Shown in pieces: positions 1 through 7,251 of a stretch of 7,314 nucleotides of DNA (its first letter is position 1; every line of letters begins with the position of its first letter). Source of the DNA: JBHFEI01 sp041928815 (lineage in GTDB: Bacteria; Pseudomonadota; Alphaproteobacteria; Rhizobiales; Rhizobiaceae). The position numbers were made by a program, and so were the translations under genes. Below the pieces are notes generated by a model. That model worked only from the letters and a program-made list of their open reading frames with translations, was not told where the DNA came from and searched no databases. The stretch spans positions 1 to 7,314 of the forward strand of contig NZ_JBHFEI010000037.1 of NCBI RefSeq assembly GCF_041928815.1, given 5' to 3'.

Positions 1-40
1 CTTCTGGGGCATTCCAACGTCCTCTCTCAGGCTCAATAGC

Positions 41-610
41 CTACTTCACGGAGGACCACTTTTCAGGGGGAAGACCAGCGTCCCATCCTTCAATCGCGTC
101 GATGAAGCGCCCCATCACATTGAGTTGGTTCGCTCGATTGGTCAGGATCTGACAACGACGCATAAGATCGAGTTCGACAAAGCCAGGATGAGCAGCCGCG
201 CGAGACAAGGCAAGGATTTGCTGTTCCCGTTCGGGGTGTTCCCAAGCCCAGGAGCCGCGGATGCCGGAAGTCTCCTCTTTAACCGCCCACGCATTGGATC
301 GAAAATATTCGAGAACCGCGCCATGTTGGACGTTCAGATCACGCTTTGCAAATTCGTCGAGAAGGTAGATCGCGCGGTCTGCTCCCCGGGCGAAACCTGC
401 GTCACGTGAAGCGTCGATCAGTGTACCGATATGATTGAGCGCAGCGTCATCGTCGAGCTTGCTGATCGAACGTTCACGCAATTTTTCGAGATCTTCACGC
501 TCCAATTTTCTTTCCTGATAATGTCTATCCAAGGGACTGCTGCCCGTCTTCGGCATACAATGATTTTTCAGATCGATTTGATTATCTTCAGATATCCGGT
601 TGCATGACAA
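41..610 (-). CDS. Truncated LA2681-type (TPR + HEPN) protein, N-terminal part
   Basis: This is a 189-residue soluble, helical, charged protein with no signal peptide or membrane segment. Residues about 105-180 match my memory of the region before the HEPN domain in LA2681-family proteins: a WxWE stretch (121-124), then RCQILTNRANQLN (152-164), then the TPR-like GRFIDAIEGWDAGL (167-180). In that family a conserved segment and a C-terminal HEPN domain follow. Here the frame ends at residue 189 with the unfamiliar tail PPEKWSSVK, so the effector half is missing or lies beyond a break outside the window. The longest start is TTG at 610. A GAGG lies about 13 bases upstream, which is far. ATG at 556 (171 residues) is the alternative but has no clear ribosome site. 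The frame opens 38 bases after the stop of the upstream gene on the same strand, so the two are probably co-transcribed. The family call is from memory and moderately sure; the truncation is inferred. Confidence 0.55.
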   Translation of the reverse strand: MSCNRISEDNQIDLKNHCMPKTGSSPLDRHYQERKLEREDLEKLRERSISKLDDDAALNHIGTLIDASRDAGFARGADRAIYLLDEFAKRDLNVQHGAVLEYFRSNAWAVKEETSGIRGSWAWEHPEREQQILALSRAAAHPGFVELDLMRRCQILTNRANQLNVMGRFIDAIEGWDAGLPPEKWSSVK

Positions 611-648
611 AATTACGAGTTGCCTCGCTGTAAGACAAAAGCAAAATC

Positions 649-2214
649 TCAGCTTTCAGCCTCTTCCATCGTCTCAGACAGTTGGGACACAACAAGGTCG
701 AACGCGACATGAGGCAGATCGAGACCATATACGTTATCAAAATGTCCGAAGGTCTTGCTGAGATACTTTGATGCTAGGTAGAGCCAATTTAGATCAATCG
801 ACGCTGGAGCTATCGCTGCTCCACGATGCCACCGGTGAGCCGGATTCTGGCAATGGATCGTGTTGAACATACTCACATGTGCCCAGTTTGAATGCATAAC
901 GCTACTAAACGGCTGATAGACATAGTTGTAGAAGTCGATAAATCCGGCCTCTTCGGCCATCTTTCTGATGTTGAGACCGGACCAACTACCAAGATTCACC
1001 TCAACAAGAGCCTCAATCCGTTGCCCTGCTAGCCAGTCACTCCAGACTTTGATCATCTGACTCAGTTCAGCCGCGTCATTGGGGTCTGTCGCAGCCTCTA
1101 ACGCTCGTTTTTGATGAGCAATCTGCAATTTAATAGCACCCTGTCCGTCCTCAATATAAAGACGTGCGCGTGGACGAGGATCTTTTAGAATCCAAGCTAG
1201 ATTGATGAAGACGTCGGCGATTGCCCGTAGCAAAATAGGCGCTATGTGCGGCGTCCATACGCCTGGAGAAGATGCCATTTCCATGGCCAGCGTCGCTTGC
1301 CGGCAAAGGAGCGCCGTAACTACCTCGAAGACCTCAATCTCGTTTAAATCTAACGGCCAGTTCGCCAATCTAATACGGAGATCAGCCCGAACCGCATTTC
1401 GATAATCAAAGACGAATTGCTCAAGCGAATCTTCACTATCGATAGTTTCGTCTTCGAGTGTGTCTAGAAATAGACAGGGGCCGAAGCCGGAGATATGGTC
1501 CCAAAATGCCTCAACCCATAATACGTCGACTTCAAAGCCGGCGTCATCAAGGTTAACCTCCATGAACAGTGTTGGAGCGGCAGCTCGAAAGGCGCCGGCA
1601 GCGCGACGCGCCTCCTCTGTCTCTGGATAGCCGTTAATAACCTTGAACCGTGCGATAAGGTCATCGATCAGATGCGCTGCGATATGAATCTTTCCTTGGT
1701 CGATTCCCAACTCGTAGCCAAGTGCTGATGACAGCACCGCCGTGCGACTGTTGCGGTCGTAAAACTCGCGGAGCAGTTCGGGAAAGCGCGTATTCTGCTC
1801 AGGTACAGCGTCCATTTTTCCTAGGAATGCCAACGGATGGTCGGGCATCACGGCCGCCAGTGGTGCCAGAGATCGGCGGATGGCTTTTAGACTGACCTGA
1901 TCAAGTGTAGATATTATCGCTTCTTTTGCCGCGTCTGAAAGCTCCGCGAACGTGCTGAACTTAACAAACATGGGACATTCAGCCCCATTCATCGCCGTAC
2001 GAGCGGCTTGACCTAAAGCACGGCAATGGCCCCGAGCTGCCTCGTAGCCACAATGGTCGATCACCAGGCCAAGCCAGAGAGCCTCGGGCACAAGCTGACG
2101 GGTCCAGGAATATTGGGACAGTTTGCCCCCGAGTTTATGCAAAAAGGACGGCACGAGCTTACGTTTGACCGCTACGTGGTCCTGCAAGACTGGCTTGCGT
2201 GTCTCATTAGTCAA
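649..2214 (-). CDS. DUF5677-like (HEPN-like) protein, intact copy
   Basis: This is a soluble protein of about 521 residues (534 if started at GTG 2253; numbering below uses 534). I do not recognise the N-terminal half as a named domain. The C-terminal half resembles DUF5677: an APILLRAIAD helix (R343), INLAWILKDP soon after, then AEEAGFIDFYNYVY and a Y446-x3-S450-x3-H454 motif. That motif recalls the catalytic-site region of HEPN proteins but lacks the canonical Arg of Rx4-6H, so RNase activity is uncertain. I chose TTG 2214 because GAGGGGAAG sits a few bases upstream and because TNETRKPVLQDH, which follows it, aligns with the start of the paralogue at 4941-6489 (NENKRTPVLDDH). GTG 2253 has no ribosome site. 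The gene diverges from the nuclease at 2357 and is followed by the LA2681-like gene. The paralogue matches it over its whole length, with shared blocks such as YPETE, PDHP, AFW and DFYNYVY. Its function is unknown; a role as an effector or partner of the neighbouring nuclease is inference. Confidence 0.65.
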   Translation of the reverse strand: MTNETRKPVLQDHVAVKRKLVPSFLHKLGGKLSQYSWTRQLVPEALWLGLVIDHCGYEAARGHCRALGQAARTAMNGAECPMFVKFSTFAELSDAAKEAIISTLDQVSLKAIRRSLAPLAAVMPDHPLAFLGKMDAVPEQNTRFPELLREFYDRNSRTAVLSSALGYELGIDQGKIHIAAHLIDDLIARFKVINGYPETEEARRAAGAFRAAAPTLFMEVNLDDAGFEVDVLWVEAFWDHISGFGPCLFLDTLEDETIDSEDSLEQFVFDYRNAVRADLRIRLANWPLDLNEIEVFEVVTALLCRQATLAMEMASSPGVWTPHIAPILLRAIADVFINLAWILKDPRPRARLYIEDGQGAIKLQIAHQKRALEAATDPNDAAELSQMIKVWSDWLAGQRIEALVEVNLGSWSGLNIRKMAEEAGFIDFYNYVYQPFSSVMHSNWAHVSMFNTIHCQNPAHRWHRGAAIAPASIDLNWLYLASKYLSKTFGHFDNVYGLDLPHVAFDLVVSQLSETMEEAES

Positions 2215-2231
2215 CGCTCTTCCCCTCGTTC
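2215..2231 (-). promoter_or_regulatory. Strong ribosome binding site deciding a TTG start
   Basis: Read on the minus strand, GAGGGGAAGAGCG directly precedes TTG 2214. The purine-rich core is well matched and well spaced for a Shine-Dalgarno site. The paralogue has the same GGGGAAG just before its ATG at 6489, which supports this start over GTG 2253. Confidence 0.6.
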
Positions 2232-2281
2232 TTCCCGGTCGAACAATCGCCACTTACGCATGGTGCCGGTCACTATCGTCA

Positions 2282-2310
2282 TTGGTAATTATTTGCAGCA
2301 CATTTAGGAT
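2282..2310 (+). promoter_or_regulatory. Candidate sigma-70 promoter for the nuclease gene
   Basis: TTGGTA (2282-2287) and TAGGAT (2305-2310) match four of six bases each of the -35 and -10 consensus, with exactly 17 bases between them. They lie in the 142-base divergent gap between the TTG at 2214 and the ATG at 2357, which would place the start of transcription near 2317. I found no equally good promoter on the minus strand. A short inverted repeat (TGAC 2327-2330, GTCA 2340-2343) lies downstream but is too weak to call an operator. This is from consensus matching only. Confidence 0.35.
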
Positions 2311-2356
2311 AGATTGTGCAGTATCGTGACTTTAGAAATGTCAGGCATAAGTAGTT

Positions 2357-4690
2357 ATGAACGAGGAAAAACGAAAAGAGGCAGCTGCTTCCTTGTTGAA
2401 AGACATGGAGGCTACAGCAGCTCGGATGCGCGAGCTTATCGTCGCGATGCCCCCACATGATCTGCTCGGCTACATCTACGCCCAGCATATGATGAAAGCG
2501 ATGGTAGACCAAAGCGCCGAGGAGGAGCAACGCGAAGCGGACGGCCCAAATGACTTGATCAACGAAAACCAATTTCTGCTGGAGTACGTACACGCGGTGC
2601 TCGCGTCAGACGATGCCCCTGCGGACGTGACATTCGACGAAGCCCAATGCGCCGAGCTGTTTGAACTTAGCCGCAAACTGCGAGAGCAGGCTATGTTCTT
2701 TGCCATGGCCACGTCTGCCGATACCAAGGACGGCGTCTTTGGTCCCGACACAGCCGACATTGAATTCCGCGCGAAATCGACCTGGGTCATGCTACGCGGG
2801 AACCGCTACCAAGTCTTGGAAGGTGAGTTCTACAGCTACGTTTTGGCGCCTCACAATGATGTCTTGAAAGAAGTTTACGGTGTTGGTGCCGCCGATATCG
2901 CGGAAGGCTTCCAGGCCATGGCCGACGCCACCCGCTCTGGGCATGCCGACGCTATCATGGAGATGATTAAGCAGTTTGAGGCGGCACAGGCCTTCGCTGC
3001 GGCACAGGACAGGCCTCTGGAAGACGTCATGGAGGCATGGATTGCGGCCAATGCGGAACAGTCGAAAGCCGCTGGGCGGGCGATGGACGACATGTTTCGG
3101 GGCGGCATCGCCAACGTGAGTCGACACACTACGCTACCGCCTACGTTGCTGGCGGATTTGGCTTACCGGCGCGGAGAAGAAACCGAATTTTTCGCAGCGG
3201 GCGATTTTTCGGGAACACCCTACCGGACACTGCCTGCCAGGAAGAAGCCCCTGATTCAGCTTGGAGCGGACTACTACGCCATCGACCCGTGCTTCACCCG
3301 CGACGCTGGGTATCGTGCGCTTCTCTACAACCTTCTGCGGCGAAAGCCGGACTACAAGAAAACTTTTGAGGATCGACAGAAGAGGATGAGCGAAGCTGCC
3401 TTCGCCGACATTCTGGCCGCCCAGCTTCCTGGAGCCACGGTTTTTCAAGAAGTCTACTATAAAGACCCTGCCAGCAAGCAGTGGTCCGAAAACGACACCC
3501 TGATCCTGGTCGACGACGTGCTGTTCCTGGTTGAAGCCAAGGCAGGTGCGGCTGCGACCATTGCATCGCCAGCACTTGATTTCGGCCGCCACGCCCAGTC
3601 CGTTCAGGACTTGGTACTCAAAGCCTACAAGCAATGTGAGCGCTTCTTCAATTATCTGAATTCGGCGGATGAAGTGCCGCTCTACCACTTGGCGGACGGC
3701 AAATACGAAGAGTGCGGCCGTGTCCGCCGCTCCGACTACCGCGTGATGGTGCCGATCGGGCTGACGGTCGAGTCGTTCTCGCCCTTTTCCACATACTGTA
3801 AGGAACTGCCGCAAGTTGAGCCGCTGCTTGGAAGGCATGCCTTCGTTTCGCTGTCCATCGACGAACTATTTGTCCTCAAGCGTCTTCTGCCCACACCCGG
3901 CGAGTTCGTCCACTACATGGAGGTGCGGCAGGCCGTGGCAGGTATGCGCCGGGCTCATCTCTTTGACGAGTTCGACCACCTGGGCGCGTACCTGAAGAAA
4001 AACCGTTTCGATCAGAACATTGCCGAGCAGCTGAAGGGCGGCAAGGCGAGCATGCTTATCTGGGACGGCATGAGCGACATCGTCGACAGGAGCTTCGAGG
4101 GGGAAGACTGGGAAAGCCGACGGTTTCCGACGCAGGACCTCCCGGAAGAGGTGCTGAACCTACTTAGGGCGCTCGATGCTACCCGAGCACGCGGGTGGCT
4201 ATCAGCGGAGAGCCATATCCGTGACCTTGGGGAGGAAGGCCGGAATAATCTGGCCAAGATGCTGTCCGACCTTCGCCAAACCCTGAACCAGCATCCCGCT
4301 CGCTATTTTACTCTCTCCGGGGACGGCGAGCCGCTCTTCGTTTGGCTTCAACAACACGACCACCAAATTGACTGGACCAGGGTGAATAACAAGGCCAGCG
4401 CAGCTGCGTTGGCCGTCAAGGCTTCTAACGTCATCGGCATCGTGGCAGAGGTTAGTGCCGACGGAACCTACTACCGGGCGCAGTCTTTCGCGGTCTACAT
4501 ACCGACAGAGCGAACGGAAGAAAACGCCCACATCTACGAAGACGCCGCGCGAATGGCTCAACCCACGCGGGCGGTAAATCTCAACCAGCCGAGAGGTGTC
4601 GCCCCACCTGTGAAGACCAAAAAGCCTGGGCGGAATGATCCGTGTCCGTGTGGCAGCGGTGTAAAGTACAAGAAGTGTCATGGCCGTTAG
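2357..4690 (+). CDS. PD-(D/E)XK-type nuclease with C-terminal SEC-C zinc motif
   Basis: This is a soluble 777-residue protein with no signal peptide. Residues 1-330 are mostly helical and not recognised. Around 340-430 there is a pattern typical of restriction-endonuclease-like folds: a helix with E346, then D380 in a hydrophobic strand (NDTLILVDD), then E393-A-K395 ending the next strand (VLFLVEAKAG), then a Q-rich helix (HAQSVQDLVLKAYKQ). This resembles NERD-like nucleases and predicts metal-dependent DNA or RNA cleavage, though the exact subfamily is not assigned. Residues about 440-700 are mixed and unassigned. The end, 757-777, is a SEC-C motif: PGRNDPCPCGSG, then C774-H775, giving C763-x-C765-x8-C774-H775. 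This is the zinc-binding module known from the SecA C-terminus and many other proteins, where it binds partners or nucleic acid. The start at 2357 has only a weak ribosome site (CAGG about 13 bases upstream). The gene diverges from one DUF5677-like gene and converges on its paralogue. A defence role is inference. Confidence 0.8.
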   Translation: MNEEKRKEAAASLLKDMEATAARMRELIVAMPPHDLLGYIYAQHMMKAMVDQSAEEEQREADGPNDLINENQFLLEYVHAVLASDDAPADVTFDEAQCAELFELSRKLREQAMFFAMATSADTKDGVFGPDTADIEFRAKSTWVMLRGNRYQVLEGEFYSYVLAPHNDVLKEVYGVGAADIAEGFQAMADATRSGHADAIMEMIKQFEAAQAFAAAQDRPLEDVMEAWIAANAEQSKAAGRAMDDMFRGGIANVSRHTTLPPTLLADLAYRRGEETEFFAAGDFSGTPYRTLPARKKPLIQLGADYYAIDPCFTRDAGYRALLYNLLRRKPDYKKTFEDRQKRMSEAAFADILAAQLPGATVFQEVYYKDPASKQWSENDTLILVDDVLFLVEAKAGAAATIASPALDFGRHAQSVQDLVLKAYKQCERFFNYLNSADEVPLYHLADGKYEECGRVRRSDYRVMVPIGLTVESFSPFSTYCKELPQVEPLLGRHAFVSLSIDELFVLKRLLPTPGEFVHYMEVRQAVAGMRRAHLFDEFDHLGAYLKKNRFDQNIAEQLKGGKASMLIWDGMSDIVDRSFEGEDWESRRFPTQDLPEEVLNLLRALDATRARGWLSAESHIRDLGEEGRNNLAKMLSDLRQTLNQHPARYFTLSGDGEPLFVWLQQHDHQIDWTRVNNKASAAALAVKASNVIGIVAEVSADGTYYRAQSFAVYIPTERTEENAHIYEDAARMAQPTRAVNLNQPRGVAPPVKTKKPGRNDPCPCGSGVKYKKCHGR

Positions 4691-4742
4691 GGATAGGCCA
4701 ACCAATAGAAATTGATAAACGTCCAGGGAATGACGGCTTTTT
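4681..4742 (+). terminator. Weak candidate terminator after the nuclease gene
   Basis: A perfect five-base inverted repeat, TGGCC (4681-4685) and GGCCA (4696-4700), spans the stop codon. Further on, CGTC (4720-4723) and GACG (4732-4735) can pair and are followed two bases later by TTTTT (4738-4742). The second hairpin has only four base pairs and an eight-base loop, so it would be a poor intrinsic terminator. No other hairpin with a T-run was seen in this convergent gap. Confidence 0.25.
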
Positions 4743-4940
4743 AGAGCGTGAATATTTTGGAGGAGCATGGAGGCATTTATAGCGTAGACGTCGATCTATG
4801 TTTCGTCGACTTCGGCCCGCCAGAATCGCCAATTGCTCTCCACAGCGGGACATGGCCGCATTGTCCCAAACCGCATGGCAAACCGCCGATTCCACGCTAT
4901 CGCCCGATACCTGTCTGTCTGAAATGGCGCGCCACCCGCG
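4743..4940. other. Convergent intergenic stretch with no recognised gene
   Basis: About 200 bases lie between the nuclease terminator region and the stop of the DUF5677-like paralogue. Short frames of 60-100 codons exist on both strands, but none has a convincing start or a recognisable domain. One minus-strand frame ending at 4796 (WRFWRAEVDET) overlaps the paralogue's 3' end in another frame. The stretch could be decayed mobile DNA, but I could not name it. Confidence 0.4.
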
Positions 4941-5759
4941 TCATTCCGACTGCGGATCGGCGCTGCTATCGGTGACGGCATCAATCAGCGTCTCGTAAGA
5001 TGATGGCCCCCGGATCGCGAGCCCGTGTGCTCGATCGAATGTGCCAAGCGTCTTGCTCCAATATTTCGCGGCGAGCGTCAGATAATGAACGTCCGGGCCG
5101 AGTGCCTCGCTGGTCGGACGACGATGATGCCGGTGCAGTGGATTGCCACACTCCCTGAGATCGTAACGTGCAACATGGTGCCACATCGAATGCGTGCAGG
5201 CGCTGAACGGAGTGTAAACATAGTTGTAAAAATCAATGCAGTTGGCCTCTTCAGCCATTTGACGAACCGACAGGCTCGACCATTTTCCTAGGTCAACATC
5301 GAGCAACCAGCCGATCCGCTGATTGTCGATCCACCTCTCGCCGGCTTCCAGCATGGTCGCCTCTTGCGGCGTCAGCTCGCGAGTTCCGATCTGCGCGCGG
5401 CGATGCTCGAGTTCGAGTTTAGCCTGACCTAATCCAAACAGTACGAACTTCCGGCAGCGCTCGACCGGATCTAGCAACAGCCACGCGATGTTGATGTAAG
5501 CGTCGGCCATTGCGCGTAGCAGGATGGGCGCACTATGCCCGGTCCACAGCGCGGGCGCGCGCGCGACGTCCTTGGAGAGCGTCGCCTGTCGTGCGAGCAT
5601 GCCGCCGATCACTTCGTGGACGTGGATCTGAGAAAAGTCGGGAGGCCATGCCTCCAGGCGCGCCGTGAGCTCGTGATCGACGTTTGTACAATAGCTCTCG
5701 ATGAGCGGCCAAATTTCTAAGCCTTCGTCATCCTGACCATCAGCCTCCTGCTGAGTCAC
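4941..5759 (-). CDS. DUF5677-like paralogue, C-terminal half (second frame)
   Basis: This is 272 residues from GTG 5759 (283 from GTG 5792; numbering below uses 283). It is the direct counterpart of residues about 265-534 of the intact protein at 649-2214. It keeps the APILLRAMAD helix (R93), INIAWLLLDP, AEEANCIDFYNYVY and the Y-x3-S-x3-H motif ending at H201, with R93-to-H201 spacing close to the intact copy (108 against 111). The end (SYETLIDAVTDSSADPQSE) also matches the other copy's end, so this half is complete. It holds the whole HEPN-like/DUF5677 region. I chose GTG 5759 because GAGGA lies five bases upstream and the upstream frame's TGA stop is one base before the GTG, a classic arrangement for coupled reinitiation. 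Alternatively the two frames are one gene broken by a one-base insertion or joined by +1 frameshifting. The call of paralogy is firm; the mode of expression is open. Confidence 0.65.
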   Translation of the reverse strand: MTQQEADGQDDEGLEIWPLIESYCTNVDHELTARLEAWPPDFSQIHVHEVIGGMLARQATLSKDVARAPALWTGHSAPILLRAMADAYINIAWLLLDPVERCRKFVLFGLGQAKLELEHRRAQIGTRELTPQEATMLEAGERWIDNQRIGWLLDVDLGKWSSLSVRQMAEEANCIDFYNYVYTPFSACTHSMWHHVARYDLRECGNPLHRHHRRPTSEALGPDVHYLTLAAKYWSKTLGTFDRAHGLAIRGPSSYETLIDAVTDSSADPQSE

Positions 5760-5769
5760 ATCAATCCTC
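5757..5769 (-). promoter_or_regulatory. Stop/restart or +1 frameshift junction
   Basis: Read on the minus strand, GAGGA (5769-5765) is followed by T, the stop TGA (5763-5761), one T, then GTG (5759-5757) opening the next frame. GAGGA is placed correctly both as a ribosome site for the GTG and as a stimulator just ahead of an in-frame TGA, as in +1 frameshifting. The codon before the stop (GAT) is not an obviously slippery one, which favours reinitiation or a simple mutation over programmed shifting. Confidence 0.4.
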
Positions 5770-6489
5770 GCACTGTTCGAGTTCCAAACCACGGTTCCAG
5801 AAAGCGGTCGGCCAATCGGTCCCCGACGCCATCATGTCGGCGTCACCGAACATCTGATTGAGGGTCGCGCGGATCGACGCGGCGATCCGCTGTGACTGCT
5901 CGGTTTCGGGGTAATCTTCGATCCGGGGAAAATCAGCGAGTGCCAAGCCCGCCGAGACCTTGAGTCGATCAGCATCGAATGCAAGCCATGTCGCGGTCGC
6001 CTGAACCATGATGGCGCACGTCGATGAGCGATCGAGTAACACGCCAACCAGTGTCTTGAGCGCGCCGAGATCTTGTAACCAGCTTTCTCGCGTCGCCGCT
6101 TGCGCCAGTTCGCGCATGGGGTGGTCTGGGTAGTGGGCATGGAGCGGCGCGAGCGGTCCGCACAGATCATCCCGATAAGACCGGCCTTCCACGATGCTCG
6201 AAAGCACGCCTCTTGGTAGAGAGGCGAACTTGCCGGCCGCTGCCCAAATCGTGCGGCCATGCGTTGGATCGCTTACACGCAAGTCGCGAGTAAAGGCGGT
6301 TATGATTTCAACGCCACGACGAGGACCCCAGGCTTCCTGCACGAGCGCGATCCACAAAAGTTCCGGAATCATCATGTTGATCCACGACACCTCGTGCATT
6401 GGTCCGAATGCGTTGTTGAACGGAGTCACTAGCTTGGATTTGATGCGCCTGTGATCGTCAAGCACCGGCGTTCGCTTGTTTTCATTCAT
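5761..6489 (-). CDS. DUF5677-like paralogue, N-terminal half (first frame)
   Basis: This is 242 residues from ATG 6489. It aligns with the first half of the protein at 649-2214 throughout: PVLDDHRRIKSKLV against PVLQDHVAVKRKLV, the shared W..., P-E-L/A-LW...LV pattern, LAPLHAHYPDHP against LAPLAAVMPDHP, LDRSST against YDRNSR, and YPETEQSQRIAASIRA against YPETEEARRAAGAFRA. It ends just after the shared AFW at a TGA (5761-5763). I chose ATG 6489 because GGGGAAG lies directly upstream and the alignment starts there. The frame is open to 6591, but those 34 extra codons have no counterpart in the paralogue. I recognise no named domain in this half. If the two frames are fused with one base skipped after the Cys at residue 240, the product would be about 515 residues, against 521 for the intact copy, with no gap at the junction. 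So this is either a split gene or a recently frameshifted one. Confidence 0.65.
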   Translation of the reverse strand: MNENKRTPVLDDHRRIKSKLVTPFNNAFGPMHEVSWINMMIPELLWIALVQEAWGPRRGVEIITAFTRDLRVSDPTHGRTIWAAAGKFASLPRGVLSSIVEGRSYRDDLCGPLAPLHAHYPDHPMRELAQAATRESWLQDLGALKTLVGVLLDRSSTCAIMVQATATWLAFDADRLKVSAGLALADFPRIEDYPETEQSQRIAASIRATLNQMFGDADMMASGTDWPTAFWNRGLELEQCED

Positions 6490-6496
6490 AACTTCC
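6490..6496 (-). promoter_or_regulatory. Ribosome binding site of the paralogue
   Basis: Read on the minus strand, CCGGGGAAGTT immediately precedes ATG 6489. The GGGGAAG core is the same as that ahead of TTG 2214 in the intact copy, so the translation start region was conserved along with the gene. Confidence 0.5.
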
Positions 6497-6631
6497 CCGG
6501 TACAGCGTCGGTAGAGATCGTCTTGGGTATAACGAAAGATAATGTGACGGAATGATGCCGCCAAATCACCGATATTTCCACCGTTAGACACTCAAACACC
6601 GCCGAAAATCGCCGATTCCCGCACTGCTCGG

Positions 6632-6661
6632 AATATCCATATAATTGTCAGAGACTTACAA
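6632..6661 (-). promoter_or_regulatory. Candidate promoter of the split paralogue
   Basis: On the minus strand, TTGTAA (6661-6656) and GATATT (6637-6632) match four of six consensus bases each and are 18 bases apart. They lie in the AT-rich gap between the recombinase remnant and the gene starting at 6489, leaving a leader of about 135 bases. This is from consensus matching only. Confidence 0.25.
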
Positions 6662-6675
6662 TGATTTCATAGTGC

Positions 6676-7251
6676 TCATCTTCGTCGGGTGCTGTCCGCC
6701 ATAACATTTTTCATGTAGCTCATGTTACCTAACACCTTGAATGGTAATGTGATTTCTGGGGTTCGAAATCCGTTTTCGGAGCACCATGCCAGACGGTCGG
6801 CAAAGGTCAGCCGAAGCACCAGTTTCTGATACTCAAATTTCCCGGAACGCCAGAGTTTTGAAGGACTTGCAAGAAAGTCGATTGCGAGTTCGAACAACTC
6901 CTCAAAGGCACCGTGACGGACGGCACCGGTCTGACCACGTTCGAAAAGAGAGAGTTTTTGACGTTCCAACGTCGCGATACGCTTTTCATACGCAGCGACG
7001 ACCGAATGGGAACTTGCGTCAACAATCCGATCCAAAAGCGTGTTGATTTGTTTTTCGACGTTCGCGACTTCGCGCTCAATCGAACGACCGATATCCGACG
7101 CTTGCGCGAGACGCTGATTCCAGGCGTCCTTGAACATCATGCGCGCGAGCGCAATCAGACGCGGCGCTGGAGTGAGTCTTTCGAGAAGTCCGGCAAACTC
7201 GTTTTCGATCACATCGCGGCGTATGGATTTGCGATAGTGGTCTGACCCCAT
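6676..7251 (-). pseudogene. Serine recombinase, C-terminal remnant
   Basis: These 191 codons match the C-terminal third of large serine recombinases (resolvase/invertase superfamily) common on alphaproteobacterial mobile elements. The order seen is RKSIRRDVIENEF (7-19), which normally follows the zinc ribbon; LLxxLTPAP; a MFKDAWNQR segment (39-47); a long coiled coil (about 55-105) with LLDRIVDASSHSVVAAYEKRI; then KLVLRLTFADRLAWCSENGFRTPEITLPFKVLG (143-175). The family normally has an N-terminal catalytic domain with the nucleophilic Ser, a recombinase domain and the zinc ribbon; none of these is present. The ATG at 7251 is probably accidental, because family similarity begins near residue 5-8 and the frame upstream reaches a TGA at 7291-7293. 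It cannot recombine DNA by itself. It probably marks the edge of a former integrative element that carried the genes to its left. Confidence 0.8.

Noticed and set aside
125..409. 94-codon plus-strand frame inside the LA2681-like gene
   Set aside because: It is antisense to family-like sequence and has no start signal.
2327..2343. Inverted repeat TGAC/GTCA as an operator in the divergent gap
   Set aside because: Four-base arms with a nine-base spacer are expected by chance.
3134..3838. 234-codon open frame on the minus strand inside the nuclease gene
   Set aside because: It is fully antisense to the nuclease core, has no ribosome site or recognisable domain, and is explained by the high-GC coding sequence on the other strand.
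4202..4768. 188-codon minus-strand frame across the 3' end of the nuclease gene
   Set aside because: It overlaps the conserved SEC-C coding end in antisense and has no domain of its own.
4796..4984. 62-codon minus-strand frame ending WRFWRAEVDET as a possible transposase tail
   Set aside because: I could not match it to any family, and it partly overlaps the true 3' end of the paralogue in another frame.
5545..5570. Alternating GC tract, possible Z-DNA or simple repeat
   Set aside because: It lies within codons for a conserved part of the paralogue (DVARAPAL) and is short; GC-rich codon use explains it.
6490..6591. 34-codon N-terminal extension of the split paralogue
   Set aside because: It has no counterpart in the intact paralogue, and a good ribosome site sits at ATG 6489.
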